Below are positions 26,914 through 36,260 of a stretch of DNA of 64,000 bases, in pieces. Source of the stretch: Gammaproteobacteria bacterium (GTDB lineage: Bacteria > Pseudomonadota > Gammaproteobacteria > Pseudomonadales > UBA5518). Numbering within the stretch: the first letter of the stretch is position 1; every line of letters starts with the position of its first letter. The DNA is taken from NCBI GenBank assembly GCA_016718385.1, contig JADKDK010000004.1, positions 186,001 to 250,000 on the forward strand, given 5' to 3'. A model generated the notes under the pieces. It ran no database searches and was not told where the DNA came from. It saw only the letters and a program-made list of their open reading frames with translations. The translations under genes were made by a program, and so were the position numbers.

Positions 26914-27480
26914 TCATGCCAGCCCCTCGACCACGGTTTTCATGCGCGCCAGTTCCTGGCGCAGGATGCCCGGATCGCGCATCGCCAGCGCGAGCACGCT
27001 CGCGCCTTGCACCGTGGATACCAGCTGGATCGCCAGCGCGCGCGCATCGCCGCGCCCCATGCCGGCGAACTGGCGCTCGACCCATTCGATCATGCGCAGC
27101 AGCAGGCGGTTGGCCTCCTCGCGCAGCGCCGTGTCGCGCTTGCCGAACTCGACGCACAACGAGCCCATCGGGCAGCCGCTGTGCGCGATCGAGTCGCAGC
27201 CGCAGGCGAGGCTGTCGAGCATGCTCAGGATGCGCTCCCTCGCCGTGGGCCGGGTCTCGGCGAGCTGCGCGATGCCCGTCATGTGGGCGCGGTGCTGCTC
27301 GATGACCGCCGCTGCGATATCTTCCTTGGTCTTGAAGTAGTAGTAGACGTTGCCCACCGGCACGCCGGACTCGCGTGCGATGTCGGCCAGGCTGGTCTCG
27401 CCGTAGCCGCGCCGATGGAACAGCTCGCGCGCGGCATCGACCAGACGTTCGCGCTTGTCACTGTGCTTGGCGGCTATCAT
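26914..27480 (-). CDS. TetR/AcrR family transcriptional regulator
   Basis: A 188-residue regulator. The N-terminal helix-turn-helix covers residues 10-55 (ARELFHRRGYGETSLADIARESG, then VGNVYYYFKTKEDI). The C-terminal ligand-binding domain has a CGCDSIAHSGCPMGSL segment with three cysteines, as in TetR proteins with a TetR_C_11-like domain. It probably represses nearby genes, perhaps itself and the small exported protein. The ligand is unknown. Confidence 0.9.
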   Translation of the reverse strand: MIAAKHSDKRERLVDAARELFHRRGYGETSLADIARESGVPVGNVYYYFKTKEDIAAAVIEQHRAHMTGIAQLAETRPTARERILSMLDSLACGCDSIAHSGCPMGSLCVEFGKRDTALREEANRLLLRMIEWVERQFAGMGRGDARALAIQLVSTVQGASVLALAMRDPGILRQELARMKTVVEGLA

Positions 27481-27532
27481 GGTTCCGTCCTGTGTGAGTC
27501 GTGTGACTGACTATCCACCCGTCGGCAAGGAT

Positions 27533-27548
27533 AAGTCAAGCAACTGAC
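27533..27548. promoter_or_regulatory. Candidate TetR operator, upstream copy
   Basis: AAGTCAAGCAACTGAC lies about 53 bp before the TetR start in an AT-rich spacer that also contains repeated TGACTGA/TGACTCA words. It resembles the site at 26882-26897. Position suggests autoregulation; not proven. Confidence 0.3.
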
Positions 27549-27631
27549 TCAGGCAATTTTTTTCATATCGATAGTGCCACGAGTGCGGAGTGCCGCTGCA
27601 GCACAGGATCGGCCGCAACGGTGCCCGGCGC

Positions 27632-28292
27632 TCAGGCGTCGAGCGGCATGCCATGCACTGGCAGCGGGCTGCCGTCGAGCTCGGCGCGTTCGCCCTGCAG
27701 GCACAGGCGCCCTTCGGCGTAGAGCCGCGCCGCCAGCGGGTAGATCAGGTGCTCGCGTTCGAGCACGCGCGCCGCGAGCGTTTCCGGCGTGTCGCCGGGC
27801 AGCACCGCTACCCGGGCCTGCACGATCGCGGGGCCGCCGTCGAGGTCCTCGCTGACGAAGTGCACCGTGGCGCCGTGCTCGGTGTCGCCCGCTTCGAGCG
27901 CGCGCTGGTGGGTGTGCAGTCCCGGATGGCGCGGCAGCAGGGACGGGTGGATGTTCAGCAGCCGCCCGGCGTAGTGGCGCACGAAGCCGGGCGTGAGGAT
28001 GCGCATGAAGCCGGCCAGGATCACGAGGTCGGGGGCGTGCGCGTCGATGCGCCGCGCGAGCTCGGCATCGAAGTCCTCGCGGCTGGCAAAGGCCTTGTGG
28101 TCCAGGACTTCGGCCGGGATGCCCGCTTCCCGCGCGCGCTCCAGGCCACGCACGCCGGCCCTGTTGCTGATCACCGCGGAGACGGTGCAGGGGTAGGCCG
28201 GATCGCGACAGGCGTCGATGAAAGCCTGCAGGTTGCTGCCGCTGCCCGAGATCAGGACGACCAGGCGGCAGGGCTGCGTGGACGGGTGCGCC

Positions 28293-28303
<11 letters not shown>
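27632..28303 (-). CDS. purN: Phosphoribosylglycinamide formyltransferase
   Basis: Third step of purine synthesis: transfers a formyl group from 10-formyl-THF to GAR. The start is taken as TTG 28303, overlapping the restored purM stop and giving 223 residues (E. coli 212). LVVLISGSGSNLQAFID is the substrate loop, AGFMRILTPGFV and NIHPSLLPRHPGLHTHQRALEAGDTEHGATVHFV carry the catalytic Asn/His region, and the Asp lies in SEDLDGGP. As assembled it is in frame with purM because of an indel in purM; a true fusion is unlikely. Confidence 0.93.
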
Positions 28304-29341
<1,038 letters not shown>

Positions 29342-29368
29342 GGGCGTTCGCCTTCGCTGGGGCGCGCG

Positions 29369-29398
29369 ATTCTAGCAGCAGCCCGTCGACGCCAGCAA
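29369..29398 (-). promoter_or_regulatory. Candidate purMN promoter
   Basis: On the minus strand, TTGCTG (29398-29393), an 18-bp spacer and TAGAAT (29374-29369) lie 28 bp before the purM ATG. A divergent TAGAAT at 29435-29440 may serve the DUF2066 gene. Confidence 0.4.
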
Positions 29399-29466
29399 AC
29401 CGCGGCAGCCGCGGTGTGAAGCGTGCCGGCCTGATAGAATGCCTCGCACCATCGGATCGCAGCGCC

Positions 29467-30668
29467 ATGACACGCATGAGTCTACAAATCGCTCGCCGGG
29501 GCTTTTTCTGCCTGGTCCTCGGCCTGCTCGCGCTGGCGGTCCGGGCGGAAACGGTCAAGGGACTCTACGAGGCGAACGTGCCGGTCGCGAGCCAGGACGA
29601 GCAGGCGCGCGCGGTCGCGGTCGACACCGGCTTCCGGCAGGTGCTGGTCAAGGTCGCGGGATCGGCAGGCGTGCTCGACAACCCCGGCGTTGCCGCGGCG
29701 CTGCCGCGCGCCAACAACTACCTGCTGCAGTTCTACTTCACGCAGATCGACTACCCGCCGCGCGACAGCGGGCCCGCCCGGGAGCCGGGGCTCCACGTGG
29801 TGTTCCCGCCGCGGGCGGTGGACGACATCCTGCGTCGCGCCGGCGAGCCGATCCTGCCGCCCAACCGCCCGGCGACATTGCTCTGGCTCACGCTCGACGA
29901 CGGCGCGGGGCCGCGCCTGCTGAGCAGCGCCGTCGACACCACGGTCGCCGACTGGCTGAGCTTCCATGCGGCACGCCGCGCCATGCCGTTGCTGTTCCCG
30001 CAGATGGACATCGAGGACAGCGCCGCGCTCACCCCGGAGCAGGTGGCGGCGCTGGACGCCGAGGCGACGCGGCGCGCGTCCGCGCGCTACGGCGCCGAGT
30101 CGGTGCTGGTCGGCAGGCTGGTGCGCGCCAGCGATGGCTCATGGCTCGGCGAATGGCGTTACCTGGGCTGGCAGGACGGCGCGCACCGGGCGGGATCGCG
30201 GCGGTGATGCCGCGCCGACGCTGGCCGGGCGAGCGATGGTGCGAGCAGGCGAATGGCGCGCCCGGCGACGGTGCGACCGACGCCCTGGTCCGCAGCAACG
30301 CGACGGGCAGCGACGGTTCGGGCAGCGCGCCGACGCTGGACGGGCTTGCCGGGCAACTCGTGGATTTCATGGCCGATGCGGTGGCGGCGCGCTACGCGGT
30401 GCAGACCGGGATCGCGAACACCGAGCAGTTGCGCCTGCGCGTCGATGGCGTGGCCGGCTTCGCGGCCTACGAGAAACTCTCGCGGCTGCTGAAGGCGATG
30501 ACCTCGGTGCGCGGCGTGCAGCTGGTGCTCATCGATCGCGATACCCTGTTCTTCGACATCGTCACCGACAGCAACTTCGCGTCGGTGGCGCGCGAGATCG
30601 CGCTGCTGTCGCAGTTGAGCAACGCCGGCGCCGAGGGCGAGCTGCACTACCGCTGGGTCGGGGGTTGA
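29467..30668 (+). pseudogene. DUF2066 family exported protein, frame broken near 30180-30240
   Basis: An exported protein of unknown function found beside purM and hda in gammaproteobacteria. The N-terminus is a signal peptide (hydrophobic GFFCLVLGLLALAV, cut after VRA). YEANVPVASQDEQARAVAV and GFRQVLVKVAG are the DUF2066 start. The frame ends at 30207, yet homologous-looking sequence (LAGQLVDFMADAVAARYAV and FDIVTDSNF) continues in another frame to 30668. One extra base between about 30180 and 30240 would give some 400 residues. An indel error is likely. Confidence 0.8.
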
Positions 30669-30673
30669 GCGCG

Positions 30674-31800
30674 ATGACGGAACCGGCGACGGCCGCCGCG
30701 AGCGCCACGCAACGATTGCTGGGGTTCGGCCTGCTGTTGCTGGCCGGCCTGCTGCTGCACCTGCTGGGTCCGATCCTGACGCCTTTTCTCGTCGCGCTCG
30801 CGCTGGCCTACCTGTGGGATCCGGCGGTCGATCGCCTCGAGCGCGCCGGGCTGGGGCGCGCCGTGGCCGTGAGCCTGGTGTTCCTGGTGATGACGCTGCT
30901 GATCGTGCTGCTGGTGCTGGTGCTGGTGCCGCTGCTCGGGCGCCAGATGCACGTGATGGCGGCCAAGGTGCCGGTGGTGGTGGAGTGGTTTCGCGCCACG
31001 CTGCTGCCCTGGCTGCAGCACCAGTTCAGCGTCGGCGAAGGCGACATCCCGCTCGAGGACATCAAGGACGCATTGATGGCGAACTGGCAGAGCGCGGGCG
31101 GCATCGCGCAGCGCGTGCTCAGTTCGGCCACCACTTCCTCGCTCGCGCTGCTCGGCTGGTTCGCGAACCTGGTGCTGGTGCCGGTCGTGACGTTCTACCT
31201 GCTGCGCGACTGGGACGTGATGATCGCCCGGGTGCGCGGCGTGCTGCCGCGCGCCTGGGAGCCCACCGCGGTGGCGCTGGCGCGCGAATGCGACGAGGTC
31301 GTCAGCGCCTTCATCCGCGGGCAACTGCTGGTGATGCTGGCGCTCGGTTTCTGCTACACGCTCGGGCTCATGCTGGTCGGCCTGGACCTCGCGCTGCTGA
31401 TCGGCGTGCTCGCGGGGCTCGCGAGCATCGTGCCCTACCTGGGTCTGGTGCTCGGCGTGGCCGCCGCCGCGGTCGCGGCGCTGGTGCAGTTCGGCGACTG
31501 GGTGCCGCTGCTCTGGGTCGCGCTGGTGTTCGTGCTGAGCCAGATGCTGGAGGGCATGTACCTCACGCCGAAACTGGTCGGGGATCGCATCGGCCTGCAC
31601 CCGGTGGTGGTGATCTTCGCGGTGATGGCGGGGGGGCAGCTGTTCGGCTTCACCGGCGTGCTGCTGGCGCTGCCGGTGTCGGCGGTGATCATGGTGCTGC
31701 TGCGCCACGTGCACGAGCGTTACCGCGCCAGTCGCTATTACGGGCCGGCCGTCGCGGCGCAGGAGATCGCGCCCGGCGCGTCGCCGGGGCCGAACCGCCC
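30674..31800 (+). CDS. AI-2E/PerM family permease, 3' end lost in G/C-only tract
   Basis: A polytopic inner-membrane protein of the AI-2E transporter (PerM/YdiK) family. Helices begin at GFGLLLLAGLLLHLLGP, with PFLVALALAYLWDP following. The amphipathic middle, PVVTFYLLRDWD, SIVPYLGLVLG and the final EGMYLTPKLVGDRIGLHP are family hallmarks. The recognisable protein ends near RYRASRYYGP at about 31740. The frame then enters a tract with no A or T and continues open to 32860 in a meaningless frame over hda. The listed end is therefore approximate. The order DUF2066-PerM-hda is conserved in gammaproteobacteria. Confidence 0.85.
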
Positions 31801-31989
31801 CCGCGGGCCGGGGGGGCCCCGGGCCCCCCCCCCCCCCCCCCCGCCGCCGCCGCCCGGCGGCGGGGGCGGGCGCGCCCCCCGCCCCCCCCGCGGGCCCCCG
31901 GCCCCCCCCCCCCCCCCCCCCCCCCGGCGGGGCGGGGCGCCCCCCCCCCCCCCCCCGGCCGGCGGCGGCGGGCCCGGGGGGGGGGGGCC
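31795..31989. repeat. 195-bp tract without A or T, long C and G homopolymers
   Basis: No A or T occurs from 31795 to 31989. The tract contains C runs of 19 (31824-31842), 24 (31902-31925) and 17 (31940-31956) and a G run of 12 (31976-31987). It replaces the end of the permease gene and the upstream region of hda. It resembles a sequencing or consensus artefact rather than biology. Confidence 0.85.
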
Positions 31990-31991
31990 TG

Positions 31992-32687
31992 ATGCCCACG
32001 CAATTGCCGCTGCCGGTGCGCCTCCCCGACGAGGCCTCGTTCGCGAACTTCCTGGTCTGCGCGCAGAATCGCGCGGCGGTAGAAGCCCTGCGCCATTTCC
32101 TCGCGGCCGGCCACGGCAGCCTCTTCCTGCACGGGCCGCCCGGCAGTGGTCGCACCCACCTGCTGCAGGCCGGCTGCCACGAGGTCGAGGCGCGCGGGGG
32201 CGCGATCGTCTACCTGCCGCTCGGCGAGCTGCGGGACGCGCCGCCGGCGGAGCTGTTCGCGGGCCTGGAGGCGCACGCACTGCTCTGCCTCGACGACGCG
32301 GACGCGGTCGCGGGCCGGCGCGACTGGGAAGAGGCGATGTTCCATCTCTACAACCGCTGCCTGGAAACCGGTTGCCGCCTGCTGCTGGCCGCGGCGCGGC
32401 CGCCGCAGCAGGCCGGGCTCGTGCTGGCGGACCTGCGCTCGCGCCTGCAGGGCGGGGCGATCGGCGCGCTGGGCGAGCCCGCGGACGAGGGCAAGATCGC
32501 CGCGCTGGTGCTGCGCGCGCACAATCGCGGCATCACGCTGGAGCCCGGGGTGGCGCGCTTCGTCTGGCAGCGCAGTCCGCGCGGCATGGCGGCGCTGATC
32601 GCCGTGCTCGATCGTCTGGATACCGCATCGCTGGGCGCCGGGCGGCGGCTCAGCATCCCCTTCGTGAAATCCGTCATGGGTTGGTGA
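31992..32687 (+). CDS. hda: DnaA regulatory inactivator Hda
   Basis: An AAA+ protein that, with the sliding clamp, stimulates ATP hydrolysis by DnaA and so prevents re-initiation. At 231 residues it fits the family. QLPLPVRL at residues 4-11 is the clamp-binding motif. The P-loop is GPPGSGRTH (48-56), with Arg in place of Lys, as in other Hda proteins. Walker B is LLCLDDAD. The C-terminal lid has SPRGMAALIAVLDRLD. The start at 31992 sits just after the G/C-only tract, so its ribosome-binding site cannot be judged. Confidence 0.93.
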   Translation: MPTQLPLPVRLPDEASFANFLVCAQNRAAVEALRHFLAAGHGSLFLHGPPGSGRTHLLQAGCHEVEARGGAIVYLPLGELRDAPPAELFAGLEAHALLCLDDADAVAGRRDWEEAMFHLYNRCLETGCRLLLAAARPPQQAGLVLADLRSRLQGGAIGALGEPADEGKIAALVLRAHNRGITLEPGVARFVWQRSPRGMAALIAVLDRLDTASLGAGRRLSIPFVKSVMGW

Positions 32688-32708
32688 TAACAGCGTTTGA
32701 ACCTCCAG

Positions 32709-32845
32709 TGGCGAGGGGCGAGCCTGGAGCGCGAGCGGACATGTGGATGCCAAAATCGCCGGGAGCGATTTCGGCAACACGCGTAGCCGCCGCACAGGGA
32801 TGTGCCAGGCGGCGGCCGCGCGCGCTCCAGGCTCGCCCCTCGCCA
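32709..32845. repeat. 137-bp inverted repeat with perfect 25-bp arms
   Basis: Arms 32709-32733 and 32821-32845 are exact reverse complements. An inner hairpin, AAATCGC/GCGATTT, lies near 32754-32772. The element fills the gap between hda and the liu operator, has no coding capacity, and could act as a bidirectional terminator or be a small mobile repeat. There is no other copy in this window. Confidence 0.6.
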
Positions 32846-32856
32846 CCCTCCAGAAG

Positions 32857-32885
32857 TTGACGTTAACGTAAACGGCAGGTATCGT
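32857..32885 (+). promoter_or_regulatory. liu operon promoter with palindromic LiuR-type operator
   Basis: TTGACGTTAACGTAAA (32857-32872) is a near-perfect palindrome around ACGTTAACGT, the type of site reported for the MerR-family regulator LiuR. Its first six bases double as a -35 (TTGACG). A TATCGT at 32880-32885 follows after 17 bp as a -10. The liuR ATG lies 28 bp downstream, so autoregulation of the operon is likely. Confidence 0.6.
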
Positions 32886-32913
32886 TTCCGCGCCACCATC
32901 CGGGGACGCTGCG

Positions 32914-33330
32914 ATGCAGCAGAGCTACACGATCCGCGAGCTCGCGCAGGAGTTCGGCATCACCGCGCGCACCATGCGCCATTACGAGGAGCTCGGCCTG
33001 CTGGCGCCGGCGCGCCGCGGACAGGCGCGCGTCTACTCGGCGGCCGACCGCACGCGTCTCAAGCTGATCGTGCGCGGCAAGCGCCTCGGCCTGAGCCTCG
33101 AGGAGAGCCGCGAGATCATCGCGATGTACGATCCGGAGCACGGCAACGAACAGCAGTTGCGGCGCCTGCTCGAACGCGTGCGCGAGCAGCGCGTGGCGCT
33201 GCAGGCGCGGCTCGCGGACCTGCAGGCGATGCTGGCCGAGCTCGACGCCGTCGAGGCAGGCTGCCTTGCCTCGCTCGCCGGCGCCGAATCCGCACCCACC
33301 CGACCCGCACGCCGGAGGGCGAACCGATGA
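32914..33330 (+). CDS. liuR: MerR family regulator of leucine degradation (LiuR-like)
   Basis: A 138-residue MerR protein. The winged helix-turn-helix is residues 5-50 (YTIRELAQEFGITARTMRHYEE), followed by KRLGLSLEESREIIAMYDP and a dimerisation coiled coil (residues 80-120). Regulators of this size directly before isovaleryl-CoA dehydrogenase are LiuR, which controls branched-chain amino-acid catabolism. Its stop overlaps the start of the liuA gene (ATGA). Confidence 0.88.
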   Translation: MQQSYTIRELAQEFGITARTMRHYEELGLLAPARRGQARVYSAADRTRLKLIVRGKRLGLSLEESREIIAMYDPEHGNEQQLRRLLERVREQRVALQARLADLQAMLAELDAVEAGCLASLAGAESAPTRPARRRANR

Positions 33331-34495
33331 GCATTTCCTGGCCCGCGTTGAACTTCGATCTCGGCGCAGATATCGACATGCTGCGCGATACCGTCGCGGC
33401 CTTCTGCGCCGCAGAGCTCGCGCCGCGCGCCGCGGCGATAGATCGCGACAACAATTTTCCCGCAGACCTGTGGCGCAGGTTCGGCGAACTCGGGCTGCTC
33501 GGCATGACGGTCGCGGAGCAGTATGGCGGCAGCGGCATGGGCTACCTCGCGCACGCGGTCGCGATGGAAGAGGTGAGCCGCGCCTCGGCCGCGGTGGGCC
33601 TCTCCTACGGCGCTCACTCCAATCTCTGCGTGAACCAGATCCACCGCAATGGCAGCGAGGCGCAGAAGAGCCGCTACCTGCCGAAACTGGTGAGCGGCGA
33701 GCACGTCGGCGCGCTGGCGATGAGCGAGCCGAACGCCGGTTCCGACGTGGTCAGCATGCGCCTGCGCGCCGAGAAGCGCGGCGATCGCTACGTGCTGAAC
33801 GGCAACAAGATGTGGATCACCAACGGCCCGACGCCAACGTCTACGTGATCTACGCCAGGACCGATCCCGCGGCCGGCTCGCGCGGTATCACGGCCTTCAT
33901 CGTCGAGCGCGATTTCCCCGGCTTCTCGCGCGCGCAGAAGCTCGACAAGCTCGGCATGCGCGGCTCCAACACCTGCGAGCTGGTGTTCGAGGACTGCGAG
34001 GTGCCGGCCGGTAACGTGCTCGGGCGCGAGAACGGTGGCGTGGCGGTGCTGATGTCGGGCCTCGACTACGAGCGCGTGGTGCTCTCGGGCGGCCCCGTCG
34101 GGATCATGCAGGCCTGTCTCGACGTGGTCGTTCCCTACATGCACGAGCGCAAGCAGTTCGGCCAGTCCATCGGCGAGTTCCAGCTGGTCCAGGGCAAGGT
34201 CGCCGACATGTACGCCGCGCTCAACGCGAGTCGCGCCTACCTCTATGCCGTGGCGAAGGCCTGTGATCGCAACGAGACCGCGCGCAAGGACGCCGCCGCG
34301 GTGATCCTGTACACCGCCGAGGCGGCGACGAAGGCGGCGCTCGATGCGATCCAGATCCTCGGCGGCAACGGCTACATCAACGACTACCCGACCGGGCGGC
34401 TGCTGCGCGACGCCAAGCTCTACGAGATCGGCGCGGGCACCTCCGAGATCCGCCGCATGCTGATCGGGCGCGAACTGTTCAACGAAACCCGCTGA
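33327..34495 (+). pseudogene. liuA: Isovaleryl-CoA dehydrogenase, frame broken at 33830
   Basis: FAD enzyme of leucine breakdown, oxidising isovaleryl-CoA to 3-methylcrotonyl-CoA. The N-terminal part is GMTVAEQYGGSGMG, then ALAMSEPNAGSDVVSM and KMWITNGP. After 33830 the frame must move by one base to continue DANVYVIYARTDP. The C-terminal part is normal to ILGGNGYINDYPTGR and IGAGTSEIRR. Restoring one G after 33830 gives a 389-residue protein of standard length, so a deletion error is likely. It is translationally coupled to liuR. Confidence 0.92.
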
Positions 34496-34514
34496 GCGGG
34501 CACGGGGACCAGTC

Positions 34515-36122
34515 ATGAACGTGATCCAGAGCGCGCTCAACACGCGCAGCCAGGAATTCGCCGACAACCGCGCGGCCATGCAGGCGCAGGTGCAGGAGCT
34601 GCGCGGGAAGCTGGCCGTGGCGCGCGGCGGCGGCGGCGAGAAGGCGCGCGCGCTGCACACGAGCCGCGGCAAGCTGCTGCCGCGCGAGCGCATCGACGCG
34701 CTGCTCGATCCCGGCGCGCCCTTCCTCGAGTTCTCCGCGCTCGCCGCGATGGGCGTCTACGACGAGGACGTGCCGGCGGCCGGCATCGTCACCGGCATCG
34801 GGCGCGTCAGCGGGCAGGAGTGCGTGATCGTCGCCAACGACGCGACCGTCAAGGGCGGCACCTACTATCCGCTCACCGTGAAGAAGCACCTGCGGGCGCA
34901 GACCATTGCCGCGGAGAACAACCTGCCGTGCATCTACCTGGTGGATTCGGGCGGTGCGAACCTGCCGCGCCAGGACGAGGTGTTCCCGGACCGCGAGCAC
35001 TTCGGGCGCATCTTCTTCAACCAGGCCAATATGTCGGCGCGCAATATCGCGCAGATCGCGGTGGTGATGGGCTCCTGCACCGCGGGCGGGGCCTACGTGC
35101 CGGCGATGGCCGACGAGGCGATCATCGTGCGCGAGCAGGGCACGATCTTCCTCGGCGGCCCGCCGCTGGTGCGCGCGGCGACCGGCGAGATCGTCAGCGC
35201 CGAGGAACTGGGCGGCGCCGACGTGCATTGCCGCACCTCGGGCGTGGCGGACCACTACGCGCGCAATGACCATCACGCGCTGGAGTTGGCGCGCCGCGCC
35301 GTGGCGCGCCTGAACCGCGTGAAGAACCTCACGCTCGACGTGGCGCCCGTGCGCGAGCCGCGCTACGCCGCGGACGAGATATACGGCGTGATTCCGCGCG
35401 ATACGCGCAAGCCCTACGACGTGCGCGAGGTGATCGCGCGCATCGTCGACGCCTCGGAATTCGACGAGTTCAAGTCGCTCTACGGCACCACGCTGGTCTG
35501 CGGCTTCGCGCGCATCTGGGGCTACCCGGTGGGCATCGTCGCCAACAACGGCATCCTGTTCAGCGAGTCGGCGCAGAAGGGCGCGCACTTCATCGAGCTG
35601 TGCGCGCAGCGCGGCATCCCGCTGGTGTTCCTGCAGAACATCACCGGCTTCATGGTGGGCCGCCAGTACGAGACCGGCGGCATCGCCAAGCACGGCGCCA
35701 AGATGGTGACCGCGGTCGCGTGCGCCGCGGTGCCCAAGTTCACCGTGCTGATCGGCGGCTCCTTCGGCGCGGGCAACTACGGCATGTGCGGGCGCGCCTA
35801 CGATCCGCGCTTGCTGTTCATGTGGCCGAACGCGCGCGTCTCGGTGATGGGCGGCGAACAGGCCGCCGGCGTGCTGGCGCAGATCAAGCGCGACCAGAAG
35901 GAACGCCAGGGCGAGACCTGGAGCGCCGAGGAGGAGGCCGGGTTCAAGCGCCCGATCGTCGAGCGTTACGAGGAACAGGGCCATCCCTATTTCGCCTCGG
36001 CGCGGTTGTGGGACGACGGCGTGATCGACCCCGCCGAGACGCGCATGGTGCTGGGGCTGGGCATTTCGGCGTCGCTGAACGCGCCGATCGAGCCCACGCG
36101 TTTCGGCGTGTTCCGCATGTAG
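34515..36122 (+). CDS. liuB: 3-methylcrotonyl-CoA carboxylase, beta (carboxyltransferase) subunit
   Basis: Transfers CO2 from carboxybiotin to methylcrotonyl-CoA in leucine degradation. The 535 residues match LiuB/MccB. The crotonase-like halves are seen: VDSGGANLPRQDEVFPD, GSCTAGGAYVPAMADE and FLGGPPLVRAATGE, then QNITGFMVGRQYE and GGSFGAGNYGMCGRAYDPR. The TAG stop at 36120-36122 is the head of a GTAG REP-like palindrome. liuC, usually next, is missing. Confidence 0.96.
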   Translation: MNVIQSALNTRSQEFADNRAAMQAQVQELRGKLAVARGGGGEKARALHTSRGKLLPRERIDALLDPGAPFLEFSALAAMGVYDEDVPAAGIVTGIGRVSGQECVIVANDATVKGGTYYPLTVKKHLRAQTIAAENNLPCIYLVDSGGANLPRQDEVFPDREHFGRIFFNQANMSARNIAQIAVVMGSCTAGGAYVPAMADEAIIVREQGTIFLGGPPLVRAATGEIVSAEELGGADVHCRTSGVADHYARNDHHALELARRAVARLNRVKNLTLDVAPVREPRYAADEIYGVIPRDTRKPYDVREVIARIVDASEFDEFKSLYGTTLVCGFARIWGYPVGIVANNGILFSESAQKGAHFIELCAQRGIPLVFLQNITGFMVGRQYETGGIAKHGAKMVTAVACAAVPKFTVLIGGSFGAGNYGMCGRAYDPRLLFMWPNARVSVMGGEQAAGVLAQIKRDQKERQGETWSAEEEAGFKRPIVERYEEQGHPYFASARLWDDGVIDPAETRMVLGLGISASLNAPIEPTRFGVFRM

Positions 36123-36247
36123 GTCCGGCTTCAGCCGGACGATGTCCGCCCGGGAAATGTCCGCCCGAGCACATCGCGGCTGTAGGTTCGGCTTCAGCCG
36201 AACATCGTGATCGTTCCGACAAGACGTCCGGCTGAAGCCGGCCTCAC
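36119..36247. repeat. Cluster of three REP-like palindromes between liuB and liuD
   Basis: GTAG plus GTCCGGCTTCAGCCGGAC at 36119-36140, a forward GTAG copy with a TTCGG/CCGAA stem at 36182-36203, and an inverted copy at 36226-36247 ending in TCAC instead of CTAC. The first copy supplies the liuB stop codon. Confidence 0.85.
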
Positions 36248-36260
36248 GAGGTGGGTGGAA

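Noticed and set aside
31741..32860. Proline/glycine-rich C-terminal extension of the permease frame
   Set aside because: The Pro and Gly runs are translations of C and G homopolymers, and the rest runs over hda in the wrong frame.
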